A stretch of DNA of 64,000 nucleotides from an uncultured Fodinibius sp. (GCA_913056235.1 CAJXMW010000001.1:930001-994000), one strand, 5' to 3'. Shown: positions 17,217 to 25,734, counted from the stretch's first letter. Translations and numbers: made by a program. The notes: generated by a model from the sequence alone, not told the origin.

Positions 17217-18581
17217 CTAGAACAGCATGGTAAATACGGTGCCCGACTTTTGATTAGATGAGACAGACAGGGCACCACGATGCTTGCGCATAATTTGGCG
17301 CGACAGGCTAAGGCCAATACCAGAACCACCACGTGATGTAGGTTGTTCGGTGGAATAAAAAGGGATGAAGATTTTCTGTTGGTTTTCGGGTTTAATCCCC
17401 GGTCCGTTGTCTTTTACCTGGATTATAACACGCCCCTCGTCGTTGAGTCGGCTTTGCAGTTTTATTGTGCCATTTTTCACTTCTTGCAGCGCCCGGAACG
17501 CATTTTTGGTCAGGTTGATAAGTACCTGCTCGATCAGGTGGGGATCGGCGGTTACTTCCAGCGTCTCGGGATCCACTGTTACCTCAATAGGGATTCCACG
17601 TTCTTCCGATTCTCCCTTGTTGAGATTTTTAACTCTCTGCAACAGTTTCTGAACGTTGAACACTTCGAAGCTGGGCTCGGGAATTTGCGTAAAATCTCGG
17701 TAGGAGTTCACAAACTGCATCAATCCATGGCTGCGGTTGTTGATGGTCTCCAGGGCTTCCTTCACATCTTGCAGCGATTCATCATCGATGATATGATGGC
17801 CGTTCTCGGATACCGCCTTGTGCTTTAGCACCATATGCACCGTATCTGACAGGGAGGCGATGGGTGTGATCGAGTTCATGATTTCGTGGGCCAGCACCTG
17901 CGTCAGATTTTGCCAGGCTTCCATCTCTTTTTCTTCCAGCTCGGAGTGGATGTTTTGAAAAGATACTAGTTTGTAGTGTTCTTCGTGCATGCGGAACTCG
18001 GTCGCATAAATAGCGAGCTGCATGGTTTCATTGTCGGTGGGAACGCGTACCAAGGTGCGATTTCCACCTTTCAGATTGGTGACAGCTTCAAAAAGAGATT
18101 CACTGATTTGTTTCAATGCGCCGATGGTGCGTAGAACGGGAACATCAAACAGTCGCTTGGCCGCTGTGTTGATGAGCTCAACTTTGCCGTCTTGATTAAA
18201 GGAGATGAGCCCAATGCCGATATGTTGTACCACGGTCTGCAGGTAGCGATAGCTCTCGTGTTTTTTAGCCCGTTCTTTTTTAAACTCTTCAATGACGCGG
18301 GAAAAAGCCTCGTTGAGTTCCGCAAATGAAGTGCCCAGCCCACGGTCGGTAAAGGCACGGGAAAAATCAGAGTAGCGAATGGAGTTTAGAAAGCGTGTTA
18401 GCTTCCGGTTGGTGCGCTCTACATATTTGATTAGTCGGTACACCTGAAAAACGATGACGAAAAAGAACAGCGAGATGGTTACATAGTATTGCGTCTGAAA
18501 AACCAGATATAGCCATAGAGCCAGCGTTACTGTCACGAATGTAACCCGGAAGATGACGCCGATTCGAAAGTTTTTGATCAT
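17217..18581 (-). CDS. NtrY-like sensor histidine kinase
   Basis: A 454-aa membrane histidine kinase counted from the ATG at 18581. An upstream ATG at 18653 exists but would overlap the regulator gene and lacks sense as a membrane start. Two close membrane helices (about residues 7-46) leave almost no periplasmic domain. Then a HAMP-like linker, a PAS domain (QTVVQHIGIGLISFNQDGKVELIN), the H box QVLAHEIMNSITPIASL with H232, the N box LINLTKNAFRAL, and G boxes DNGPGIKPE and GGSGIGLSLS. The order matches NtrY-type kinases paired with sigma-54 activators. It is 25 bp downstream of the response-regulator gene and co-transcribed. The signal is likely read in the membrane or cytosol. Confidence 0.92.
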   Translation of the reverse strand: MIKNFRIGVIFRVTFVTVTLALWLYLVFQTQYYVTISLFFFVIVFQVYRLIKYVERTNRKLTRFLNSIRYSDFSRAFTDRGLGTSFAELNEAFSRVIEEFKKERAKKHESYRYLQTVVQHIGIGLISFNQDGKVELINTAAKRLFDVPVLRTIGALKQISESLFEAVTNLKGGNRTLVRVPTDNETMQLAIYATEFRMHEEHYKLVSFQNIHSELEEKEMEAWQNLTQVLAHEIMNSITPIASLSDTVHMVLKHKAVSENGHHIIDDESLQDVKEALETINNRSHGLMQFVNSYRDFTQIPEPSFEVFNVQKLLQRVKNLNKGESEERGIPIEVTVDPETLEVTADPHLIEQVLINLTKNAFRALQEVKNGTIKLQSRLNDEGRVIIQVKDNGPGIKPENQQKIFIPFYSTEQPTSRGGSGIGLSLSRQIMRKHRGALSVSSNQKSGTVFTMLF

Positions 18582-18606
18582 TGCTGCTACATTTTGATAG
18601 AACCAG

Positions 18607-19992
18607 TTAGTTTTGCAGGCCGTATTTATCCATTCGCCGGTACAGCGATGCACGACTCAATCCCAGCTCATCGGCTGATTTTGAAATGTTGCCGTCGTGC
18701 TTCTCTAGGGCCTTCCGGATCACCGTTTTTTCTACTTCCTCCAGGTTGTAGTCGTCAAAAACCATGGTTGGCTCGTCGTCGCCCATAGAGGTTAGTAGAA
18801 AATCCTCGGGTTGCAGTATGCTATTATCGGTCATAATCACGGCGCGTTCGACAGCGTGTTGCAGCTCTCGCACGTTGCCGGGCCAGCGATATTTTTTCAG
18901 CTTGTTGAGGGCCGGCTCGGAAAGCGTTTGAATATTCTTTTCGTACTTGCGGGTGTAATCGTCCAGGAAGTGATCGGCTAGGAGCGGGATATCTTCGGTT
19001 CGCTCGCGAAGCGGCGGCAGCTGAATTTCAATTGTGTTGATGCGATACAGCAGATCCTGCCGAAACTCTTGATTTTGTACCATCTCCTGAATCGGTTCGT
19101 TGGTGGCGCAAATCAGCCGAATGTCAATTTCAATGGGCTTGTTGGAGCCGATGCGCATGATCTTGCGCGTCTCTATGGCCGACAAGAGTTTGGGCTGCAA
19201 CTGCAGGGGTAGGTTGCCGATTTCATCCAAAAATAGGGTACCGCCGGAGGCAATTTCGAACCGCCCGGCTCGCGATTCTTTGGCATCGGTAAAGGCGCCC
19301 TTGGTATGGCCAAATAGTTCGCTCTCAAACAGGTTTTCGGGGATAGCGCCCATGTCCACATTCATAAACACCTTGTCGCTGCGATCCGACCGGCGGTGCA
19401 GGGCGCGGGCGACCAGCTCCTTGCCGGTACCATTTTCACCGGTAATGAGCACATTGGCATCGGTCTTGGCCACCTTTTCGATGGTTTCAAACACTTTGTT
19501 CATGGCTGCACTGTGGCCGATGATATCCTGATAATGCTGGTCAATATCGGCGCTAAGTTGTTTTTGTTGTTTTTTTAGGACATCCACTTCGCGGCGCGAT
19601 TGCGTAAGGTTTAGTGCTGAATGCACGGTGGCAAGCAGCTTTTCGTTCTGCCAGGGTTTGAGCACAAAATCGGTAGCGCCCATTTTTATGGCTTTAACGG
19701 CTTTTTCCACATCCCCATAAGCCGTAATTAACACGACAGCCAGCGAGGGATCTATTTCGAGTATCTTGTTGAGCCAGTGAAATCCCTCCTTGCCACTGCT
19801 TACATCCTCGGTAAAATTCATATCCAGTAGCACCACATCGTAGTTATTGTTTTTGATGAGGTTGGGAATTGATTTTGGGCTTTTTTCGGTGTCAACTTTT
19901 GTGACATGCTGTTTCAGAAAAAGCTTGGCCGCCTGTAGCACATCATTATCATCATCGACCACCAGTATATGTCCTTTCTTAATTTCTGTCAT
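18607..19992 (-). CDS. NtrC-family sigma-54-dependent response regulator
   Basis: A 461-aa activator. Receiver: VVDDDNDV, phospho-acceptor D57 (LLDMNF), ITAYGD, K112. The AAA+ domain has Walker A GENGTGKE (185-192), Walker B GGTLFLDEIGNLP, and the sigma-54 contact loop written GAFTDA (232-237) instead of the classic GAFTGA. C-terminal Fis-type helix-turn-helix: ISKSADELGLSRASLYRRMDKYGL. It would remodel RNA polymerase-sigma-54 at -24/-12 promoters. A site close to that consensus lies 48 bp upstream of its own start, pointing to autoregulation. First gene of the pair with the kinase. Confidence 0.95.
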   Translation of the reverse strand: MTEIKKGHILVVDDDNDVLQAAKLFLKQHVTKVDTEKSPKSIPNLIKNNNYDVVLLDMNFTEDVSSGKEGFHWLNKILEIDPSLAVVLITAYGDVEKAVKAIKMGATDFVLKPWQNEKLLATVHSALNLTQSRREVDVLKKQQKQLSADIDQHYQDIIGHSAAMNKVFETIEKVAKTDANVLITGENGTGKELVARALHRRSDRSDKVFMNVDMGAIPENLFESELFGHTKGAFTDAKESRAGRFEIASGGTLFLDEIGNLPLQLQPKLLSAIETRKIMRIGSNKPIEIDIRLICATNEPIQEMVQNQEFRQDLLYRINTIEIQLPPLRERTEDIPLLADHFLDDYTRKYEKNIQTLSEPALNKLKKYRWPGNVRELQHAVERAVIMTDNSILQPEDFLLTSMGDDEPTMVFDDYNLEEVEKTVIRKALEKHDGNISKSADELGLSRASLYRRMDKYGLQN

Positions 19993-20039
19993 CCTCGATG
20001 GTTATCGAATTAAATATCATTAGCGTTAGGGTTCATGGT

Positions 20040-20055
20040 CACAATAGTTGTGCCA
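20040..20055 (-). promoter_or_regulatory. Sigma-54-like promoter of the response-regulator gene
   Basis: On the minus strand the sequence reads TGGCACAACTATTGTG. It has TGGCAC, a 5-nt spacer and TTGT; the consensus is TGGCAC-N5-TTGC. The GG of the -24 element and the G of the -12 element are exactly 10 bases apart. Transcription would start about 35 nt before the ATG at 19992. The last base of the -12 box is T instead of C. Because the gene encodes a sigma-54 activator, the site makes sense as autoregulation. Confidence 0.55.
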
Positions 20056-20135
20056 ACAATTTGATACTAGAAAACAATCAAAAAAATACTTAGTCTAAGT
20101 CAGTACTCACTTTAATTATTAAACATCATTTCACT

Positions 20136-20564
20136 ATGAAGTTAGTGTGGTCAAAAGTTCGGTTTGTGCTCGGTGCAGTGTTAATGCTTTTTGTACTTCA
20201 ATCGTGCGCCAGCAGTGGTAACAGTGTAAGTAATAAAGGCGAAAAAATTTATAATAAAGATTTCAATTCGATGGTTGAAACGGTTGAATCGGCGATCAGA
20301 AACAGTAAAATGTCGATCGAAACCTCTCAGCAATCGCAAAATCCCCAAACACTGACTATCATTGTAAGCGAAAGAGCCCAAATGAGAGGAAAGTCAGTGC
20401 AGCGCCGCCAAGGTGAGGTGCGTGTGATTAAGGTAGGTGAAAATAAAACCAAAGTGCGTATTACCAATCCTGACTACCATTATTCTGTACCGGAAGACAG
20501 CAGAACAGATTATCAACGAGTTATTTTAAATCGTATTGATTCGATGCTCAAGAAAAGGGGATAA
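20136..20564 (+). CDS. Lipoprotein of a locus-specific paralogous family (copy B)
   Basis: A 142-aa lipoprotein: signal peptide, lipobox VLQSCASSGN, an amphipathic helix (FNSMVETVESAIRNSKMSI), then a beta-rich part ending KVRITNPDYHYSVPEDSRTD and YQRVILNRIDSMLKKRG. It matches copy A at 16765 in layout, length and its C-terminal NP-Y-Y-VP...DYQR motif. The gene is divergent from the response regulator, with 143 bp between, and about 150 bp upstream of the adaptor gene. No known family recognised. A role in envelope surveillance or as a regulated target of the adjacent regulator is an inference from position only. Confidence 0.75.
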   Translation: MKLVWSKVRFVLGAVLMLFVLQSCASSGNSVSNKGEKIYNKDFNSMVETVESAIRNSKMSIETSQQSQNPQTLTIIVSERAQMRGKSVQRRQGEVRVIKVGENKTKVRITNPDYHYSVPEDSRTDYQRVILNRIDSMLKKRG

Positions 20565-20655
20565 GTGTTCGAAAACGGACATCTCCTGTTTGTATTTGTA
20601 CAGTCCTCTCTGTTAGCTACCCCGTTTGTTTTGGGCTGGGCACTGTTTTTGGGTT

Positions 20656-20671
20656 TGGCATAATGATTGAT
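20656..20671 (+). promoter_or_regulatory. Sigma-54-like promoter of the adaptor gene
   Basis: TGGCATAATGATTGAT matches TGGCAY-N5-TTG with correct 10-base spacing between the GG and the following G; only the final C of TTGC is A. A start about 30 nt before the adaptor ATG at 20712 is predicted. Together with the site upstream of the regulator gene it suggests that the NtrC-like protein drives this export locus. Confidence 0.5.
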
Positions 20672-20711
20672 TACTTCTTATTGAACAATTTTTAAAGATT
20701 CAGATCAGCTA

Positions 20712-22001
20712 ATGGCCGAACACAACGAAGATCGTATCTCCAGCTCTGGGATGGACAAGAAAATTGAGAAGAAAACCTGGACCCCAAAACGTATTGCCAT
20801 GATTGTTGGGGGTGTTGCCATCCTTGCGCTGTTTTTCTACAGCTTTGTATTTATGGATATGCGCTCCATGCTCAACGTGGACCGGGAAAAGTTGACCATT
20901 AGTACGGTACAGGAGGATTCGTTCCAGGAATTTATTCAGGTTACCGGTACGGTACAGCCTATTCAGACGATCTATCTTGATGCCATTGAGGGGGGCGTAG
21001 TCGAAAATATCTACCGCGAATCGGGCTCAATGGTTGAAAGAGGGGATACCATTTTGACCCTTTCCAACTCCGATCTGCGCCTGCAGGTGCTGCAACAGAG
21101 TTCGTCTATTTACGATCAGATCAACCAAACGAGAAACTCAAGACTCAATATTGAGCAGAACTCCCTGAGCTTGAAAGAGCGGCTGGCCCAGGCCGAAAAT
21201 CAGCTTGAGGTGGCGAAGTCTAATTTTAATCGGCAGAAAAAGCTGCATGAGCAGGATCTGATTGCCGAGCAGGATTTTCTGGAGACCAAAGAGAATTACC
21301 AGTATCAGAAAAAACGGTATAACCTGATTTATGAGTCGTTCAAGCAGGATTCCATAAAGTCGGAGCAGCAGCTCCAGCAGATCGACCAGTCGCTGGATCG
21401 CATGTGGCGGAGCCTGGAGGCCGTGCAGGGTATCTTGGATCGGTTGGTGGTAACGGCGCCTATATCGGGACAGCTTTCCACGATTGAGCTAAATCTGGGG
21501 CAGTCAATATCGTCCGGTGAACGTATCGGTCAGGTGGATATCCTGGATAACTACAAAATTCGTGTGGGCATTGATGAGTATCACTTGTCTCGCATTACAA
21601 AAGGTTTGCAGGGTTCATTTGAATTTAATGGCGAAGCGCATGAACTCAAGATCACCAAAGTGTATCCGGTGGTTGAGAACGGGCAGTTCCAGGTAGATAT
21701 GGAATTTGTTGATGAGGTGCCATCGGGCTTGACGCGTGGGCAAACGGTGCGCATACGCTTGGAGCTTAGCGATTCTTCACAAGCGCTGCTACTGGCGCGC
21801 GGTGGATTTTATCAGACGACTGGGGGAAACTGGGCTTACAAAATCAGCGAAGATGGAGAACAGGCCGTACGCACCAATATACAGCTCGGCCGCCAGAATC
21901 CAGATTATTTCGAGGTGCTGTCGGGACTAGAGCCCGGCGATAAGGTGATTACCTCCAGCTACGACACCTTTGGCGATAATGAGGTATTGAACTTGGAGTA
22001 G
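20712..22001 (+). CDS. HlyD/MacA-type periplasmic adaptor subunit
   Basis: A 429-aa membrane-fusion protein. A cytosolic N-terminus of about 30 residues, one membrane helix (MIVGGVAILALFFYSFVFM, about 30-48), then the biotinyl-lipoyl-like domain (VQPIQTIYLDAIEGGVVENIYRESGSMVERGDTIL), a long coiled-coil hairpin (about 130-240), VVTAPISGQLSTIELNLGQSI, a beta-barrel, and the membrane-proximal domain (VRTNIQLGRQNPDYFEVLSGLEPGDKVITS). It bridges an inner-membrane ABC transporter and an outer-membrane channel. The MacB-like ATPase and permeases downstream are the obvious partners; no TolC-like gene is in the window. Confidence 0.92.
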   Translation: MAEHNEDRISSSGMDKKIEKKTWTPKRIAMIVGGVAILALFFYSFVFMDMRSMLNVDREKLTISTVQEDSFQEFIQVTGTVQPIQTIYLDAIEGGVVENIYRESGSMVERGDTILTLSNSDLRLQVLQQSSSIYDQINQTRNSRLNIEQNSLSLKERLAQAENQLEVAKSNFNRQKKLHEQDLIAEQDFLETKENYQYQKKRYNLIYESFKQDSIKSEQQLQQIDQSLDRMWRSLEAVQGILDRLVVTAPISGQLSTIELNLGQSISSGERIGQVDILDNYKIRVGIDEYHLSRITKGLQGSFEFNGEAHELKITKVYPVVENGQFQVDMEFVDEVPSGLTRGQTVRIRLELSDSSQALLLARGGFYQTTGGNWAYKISEDGEQAVRTNIQLGRQNPDYFEVLSGLEPGDKVITSSYDTFGDNEVLNLE

Positions 22002-22040
22002 CAGCTTTCAGCAATTAGTTGTCAGCTGTCAGTTTTGACT
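22002..22040. repeat. Repeat copy at the left side of the four-helix-bundle gene
   Basis: GCAGCTTTCAGCAATTAGTTGTCAGCTGTCAGTTTTGAC contains GTCAGCTGTCAGTTTTGA, an inverted relative of the element at 22402-22429 and of the repeats before both permeases at 23197 and 25653. It starts right at the adaptor stop codon. Confidence 0.55.
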
Positions 22041-22381
22041 TTTTTAAGTAGTGAAAAGAGTATGCGTTTAATTTCTGTTACATTGTTATTTAGTTCTTTT
22101 GATTTATTGCTGGTAATGAATCCCAAATCTTGGGAAAGAATGATTTGGTACTCTAGCTCTGATGCTGATCCAAAGGCGATATTTAAGAATCTAGCAAATT
22201 GGGGTTGAGAGATTCTTCCACATCCTTCAGCAATATTTGAAGGGATGGAAGAGGCCGATCGTCGCATTTGACTGGTCAGTTCGTACCGTTCATCATTGGG
22301 AAATTGATCTGTCGATTGATAAATATTTAGGGTTAACTGATGTGCTTTTTCCCAAACGGAAAGTTTTTTAAAGTCTCTCAT
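22022..22381 (-). CDS. Four-helix-bundle protein (S23/IVP-type)
   Basis: A 119-aa protein of the four-helix-bundle family known from 23S rRNA intervening sequences: RDFKKLSVWEKAHQLTLNIY, TDQFPNDERYELTSQMRRSA, SSIPSNIAEGCGR and LNIAFGSASELEYQIIL are the hallmark blocks. Members are mobile-like hitchhikers in intergenic DNA and rRNA genes; related folds occur as accessory proteins of diversity-generating retroelements. Here it sits alone, on the opposite strand, splitting the adaptor from its ATPase gene, with related repeats on both sides. No reverse transcriptase is near. Molecular function is unknown; an RNA- or DNA-binding role is suspected for the family. Confidence 0.9.
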   Translation of the reverse strand: MRDFKKLSVWEKAHQLTLNIYQSTDQFPNDERYELTSQMRRSASSIPSNIAEGCGRISQPQFARFLNIAFGSASELEYQIILSQDLGFITSNKSKELNNNVTEIKRILFSLLKKVKTDS

Positions 22382-22401
22382 GACGAAAATGATTTTAATG
22401 T

Positions 22402-22429
22402 TGATTGCTGACAGCTGAAAACTGACTGC
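22402..22429. repeat. Repeat copy at the right side of the four-helix-bundle gene
   Basis: GATTGCTGACAGCTGAAAACTGACTGC is in the same orientation as the tail of the elements before the two permeases (CTGACTGCTGACAGCTGAAAACTGA at 23248 and onward) and opposite to the copy at 22002. The pair brackets the four-helix-bundle gene. Confidence 0.6.
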
Positions 22430-22505
22430 TTTTAATAATAAGACCGCTAAAATTGAGTGATCTTACAAAGTTTTTAAAAATTGACCATCAACAAATAGGA
22501 TAGCT

Positions 22506-23195
22506 ATGATTAAGACCAAAAACCTCAAGAAAGTTTACACCACCGAAGAGGTGGAAACGACGGCTCTCAATAATGTGAACCTGGAGATCAACGAAGGAGA
22601 GTTCTGCGCAATTATGGGACCCTCAGGGTGCGGAAAATCGACGCTGCTCAATATCATGGGTTTGCTCGATAATCCCACCGAGGGAGAGTACCACTTCTTG
22701 GATTATGAAGTGTCCAACAAATCCGAGCGCGAGCGGGCCAAGCTACGCAAAGGAAACATTGGCTTCGTCTTTCAGAGCTTTAACCTGATTGATGAGCTCA
22801 CCGTTTTTGAAAATGTGGAATTGCCGCTGTTGTATCTGGGAGCTTCCGCCGAGGAGCGCAAAGAAAAGGCCGAAGCCGCCTTGGAACGCATGAGTATGAT
22901 GCACCGCCGCAACCACTTCCCCCAGCAGCTTTCCGGTGGACAGCAGCAGCGCGTGGCCATTGCCCGAGCCGTGGTCGCCGATGCCAAGCTGATTCTGGCC
23001 GATGAGCCGACTGGTAATCTCGATTCCGATCATGGTGACGAAGTGATGAAGTTGCTGGCCGAGCTCAACGAGCAGGGTACCACTATTGTGATGGTAACCC
23101 ACTCTCCTCACGATGCCGATTACGCCCGACGCGTGATTCACCTGTTTGACGGACACGTAGTCACCGAAAATATGCAGGAAGGATTCCATGTTTAA
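22506..23195 (+). CDS. MacB/LolD-type ABC transporter ATPase
   Basis: A 229-aa ATPase. Walker [10 protein letters not shown] (38-46), Q-loop [13 protein letters not shown], signature [14 protein letters not shown] (LSGGQ at 142-146), Walker [14 protein letters not shown] (E166), and the H-loop [13 protein letters not shown]. The DEPTGNLDS form marks the LolD/MacB/FtsE branch that works with FtsX-like permeases. It drives mechanotransmission-type export or lipoprotein release rather than substrate import. It lies 504 bp after the adaptor gene, from which it is separated by the four-helix-bundle insertion, and 83 bp before the first large permease. Confidence 0.95.
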   Translation: MIKTKNLKKVYTTEEVETTALNNVNLEINEGEFCAIMGPSGCGKSTLLNIMGLLDNPTEGEYHFLDYEVSNKSERERAKLRKGNIGFVFQSFNLIDELTVFENVELPLLYLGASAEERKEKAEAALERMSMMHRRNHFPQQLSGGQQQRVAIARAVVADAKLILADEPTGNLDSDHGDEVMKLLAELNEQGTTIVMVTHSPHDADYARRVIHLFDGHVVTENMQEGFHV

Positions 23196-23196
23196 C

Positions 23197-23278
23197 GATA
23201 ATCAGCTGTCGGTTATCAGCTCTCAGATAAATACGAGTTGCTGATGAACTGACTGCTGACAGCTGAAAACTGAGAGCT
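23197..23278 (+). repeat. 82-bp repeat in front of permease 1
   Basis: The whole 82-bp gap between the ATPase stop and the permease ATG is a repeat. The copy at 25653-25734 has the same length and by my count 72 identical positions. It includes CTCAGATAAATACGAGT and GCTGATGAACTGACTGCTGACAG. The copies sit in the same place before two paralogous genes. Confidence 0.85.
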
Positions 23279-25654
23279 ATGCTCAAAAACTACATCAAGA
23301 TTGCGTGGAGAAATATTACGAGAAACAAGGGATATGCCCTGATTAACATCCTTGGATTGGCGGTGGGACTGGCCTGCTGTATTTTGATTGCCCAGTACGT
23401 TCAGGATGAGCTGAGCTATGACAACTTCCATAAAAAGTCGGTTTATTTTGTTGGCAAAGAGAGTTCTTTTGGGGGTAATTCCAGGAAAAGTATGTCCACA
23501 TCACTTCCGCTGGGACAAGCATTAGTGAACGAGATTCCCGAAGTAGAAAATTACGTACAGATGACGTGGCCGGGCAGTGGAAGCGTAAGTACGGACGGGG
23601 AAAACTTTACCGAAGAGGATCGTATCCTGAATGCCAGTTCTGCGTTTTTTGAGGTATTTAAGTTTTCGTTGAAAGTAGGGAATCCCGACAGAGTCTTGGA
23701 GCAGCCCAATTCGGTAGTGATTACCGAGGAGGTGGCCAGAAAATACTTCCCCGGTGAAAATCCGGTTGGTCAAACGCTCACTATTCAGAGATACGGTGAA
23801 AATGTGTATACGGTGACTGGAGTAGCTAAGAATGTAACTCAAAACAGTTACCTGGATTTTGATGTGGTTGGTACTCTTGGCTCTCTGCAAACCGTTAAGG
23901 ATAAAAAAGGCCAGGATGCCTGGGGTGCCAGTATGTTCCATACTTTTGCCTCGCTGAAAGAAGGGACCGATGCAGATTTTGTTGAATCAAAATTAGCTTC
24001 AGTGGCCGATAATCATTTCGATGAAGAGAGAAAAGTTTCTTTTTTCTTTGTCCCTGTTTCGGACTTATATATCTCAGATCTGGTATCCCGATCCGGTTTT
24101 AAGGGAGATATGAAATACATTTATATCTTTAGTGCTATTTCCCTGTTCATCCTGATTATTGCTTGTATCAACTACATGAACCTGGCTACGGCTCGGGCGG
24201 CGCAGCGTTCTCACGAGGTGGGTATTCGCAAGACCGTGGGCGCCGACCGCTGGCAGGTAGCGCGACAGTTTTTGGGAGAAGCAGTTATCATCAGCCTGTT
24301 TTCGTTTGTGATTGGTTTAGTGATTGCCGAACTGGCTCTGCCAATCTTTAATCAAATTTTTGACAAAGAACTTGAGCTGTTTTTCCAAGGGAATGTGGGT
24401 TTCCTGCTTTCTTTGTGTGGATTGGCCATTTTGGTGGGATTGATATCGGGCAGTTATCCTGCTTTTTATCTTTCCGGATTCCAGCCGCACCGTATTATCA
24501 GTGGGCAACTTTTTGGTCGCAAGCCCTCCGCCGGGCTCCGAAAAACGCTGGTCGTTTGTCAATATACGGTAACTGTGGCTCTGCTGATTGGTACTATCGT
24601 CGTTTTCAAGCAACTGCAATTTACACAGTCGAAAGATTTGGGATTTAATGAAGAGCAGGTGATTGTTGTTCCGATGCGGGGTGAGCTGACATCAAAACAC
24701 GATGTATTAAAGCAAGAGCTCCAGAAAAATCCGGATATTCTGAGTGTTACGGCTACTTCGGCAGTACCTTCGGAATACAATACGCGTTATGGACTGCCCT
24801 TCGATCCCAGTCAGCCTGATCGAGAAGTTAGTTTTTATGGGTTGTTTGCTGATCCGAATTACGTGGAAACGCTGGGTATGAAGATGGCCGCCGGACGCTT
24901 TTTTGAAGAAGCACGATCAAATGATAGTACTGTTGTAATAAATGAATCAGCAGTCGATAAACTGGGATGGGAGTCAGCGCAAAAAGCTGTAGGAAAACAA
25001 CTTACCCATGGTGAAGTAATAGGTGTTATTAAAGATTTTCATTTTTCTTCACTGAGGGAGAAGATTGACGGTATTTATATCAGGCCAGAACGTCCCGAAG
25101 ATTCACCTTTTGCATCGTATAATCAGATTGCGGCGCGGTTACATCCTGAAAAGATCGACCAGTCAATTGATTACATCAGGAGCAAATGGGAGTCGTTTGC
25201 CGGTGATCAAACGTTTAGCTATTCTTTTTTGGATCAAAAATTTGAGGAAATGTACCGCACTGAGCAGCGGTTAAGCCAGGTATTTATCACCTTTTCAGTT
25301 ATTGCGATTGTGATTGCTTGTCTTGGATTGCTTGGCTTGGCGGCCTATTCAGCTGAAAGGCGCACGAAAGAAATTGGTATCCGTAAAGTGATGGGTGCTA
25401 CCGTTACCAATATTGTGACGTTGTTAAGCAAAGATTTTGTAAAACTGGTGGTTTTGGGATTTGTGATTGCTGTTCCTATCGGCTGGTATGCAATGAATAA
25501 GTGGTTGCAGGATTTTGCCTACCGGATTGAGATAAATGCCGGCGTATTTCTGCTGGCCGGAGGTGTTGCTCTTTTAATTGCGTTGTTGACGGTAAGCTGG
25601 CAGGCGGCACGGGCAGCCTTGGCCAATCCGGTGAACAGTTTGCGAAGTGAATGA
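23279..25654 (+). CDS. FtsX/MacB-like ABC permease 1
   Basis: A 791-aa permease. N-terminal membrane helix after MLKNYIKIAWRNITRNKGY (INILGLAVGLACCILIA), a large periplasmic domain (about 50-280, ATPase-regulated MacB type), three helices around 285-400 with NYMNLATARAAQRSHEVGIRKTVGA, then a second half with helix, second periplasmic domain, and a final three-helix FtsX domain (RRTKEIGIRKVMGATVTNIV). Two FtsX domains make this the doubled 'ABC-type antimicrobial peptide transport' class frequent in Bacteroidota. It ends ARAALANPVNSLRSE. Partner is the preceding ATPase. The substrate is unknown. Confidence 0.92.
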   Translation: MLKNYIKIAWRNITRNKGYALINILGLAVGLACCILIAQYVQDELSYDNFHKKSVYFVGKESSFGGNSRKSMSTSLPLGQALVNEIPEVENYVQMTWPGSGSVSTDGENFTEEDRILNASSAFFEVFKFSLKVGNPDRVLEQPNSVVITEEVARKYFPGENPVGQTLTIQRYGENVYTVTGVAKNVTQNSYLDFDVVGTLGSLQTVKDKKGQDAWGASMFHTFASLKEGTDADFVESKLASVADNHFDEERKVSFFFVPVSDLYISDLVSRSGFKGDMKYIYIFSAISLFILIIACINYMNLATARAAQRSHEVGIRKTVGADRWQVARQFLGEAVIISLFSFVIGLVIAELALPIFNQIFDKELELFFQGNVGFLLSLCGLAILVGLISGSYPAFYLSGFQPHRIISGQLFGRKPSAGLRKTLVVCQYTVTVALLIGTIVVFKQLQFTQSKDLGFNEEQVIVVPMRGELTSKHDVLKQELQKNPDILSVTATSAVPSEYNTRYGLPFDPSQPDREVSFYGLFADPNYVETLGMKMAAGRFFEEARSNDSTVVINESAVDKLGWESAQKAVGKQLTHGEVIGVIKDFHFSSLREKIDGIYIRPERPEDSPFASYNQIAARLHPEKIDQSIDYIRSKWESFAGDQTFSYSFLDQKFEEMYRTEQRLSQVFITFSVIAIVIACLGLLGLAAYSAERRTKEIGIRKVMGATVTNIVTLLSKDFVKLVVLGFVIAVPIGWYAMNKWLQDFAYRIEINAGVFLLAGGVALLIALLTVSWQAARAALANPVNSLRSE

Positions 25655-25734
25655 TAATCAGCAACCAGCTGTCAGCTCTCAGATAAATACGAGTCGCTGA
25701 TGAACTGACTGCTGACAGTTGAAAATTGACAGCT
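25653..25734 (+). repeat. 82-bp repeat in front of permease 2
   Basis: Same length and near-identical sequence as 23197-23278, placed between the permease 1 stop and the permease 2 start. Differences cluster at positions 11-19 of the element. Suggests the upstream segment was duplicated together with the gene. Confidence 0.85.

Noticed and set aside
22022-22381. Diversity-generating retroelement accessory protein
   Set aside because: No reverse transcriptase, template repeat or variable target gene nearby; the protein fits the rRNA-IVS type.
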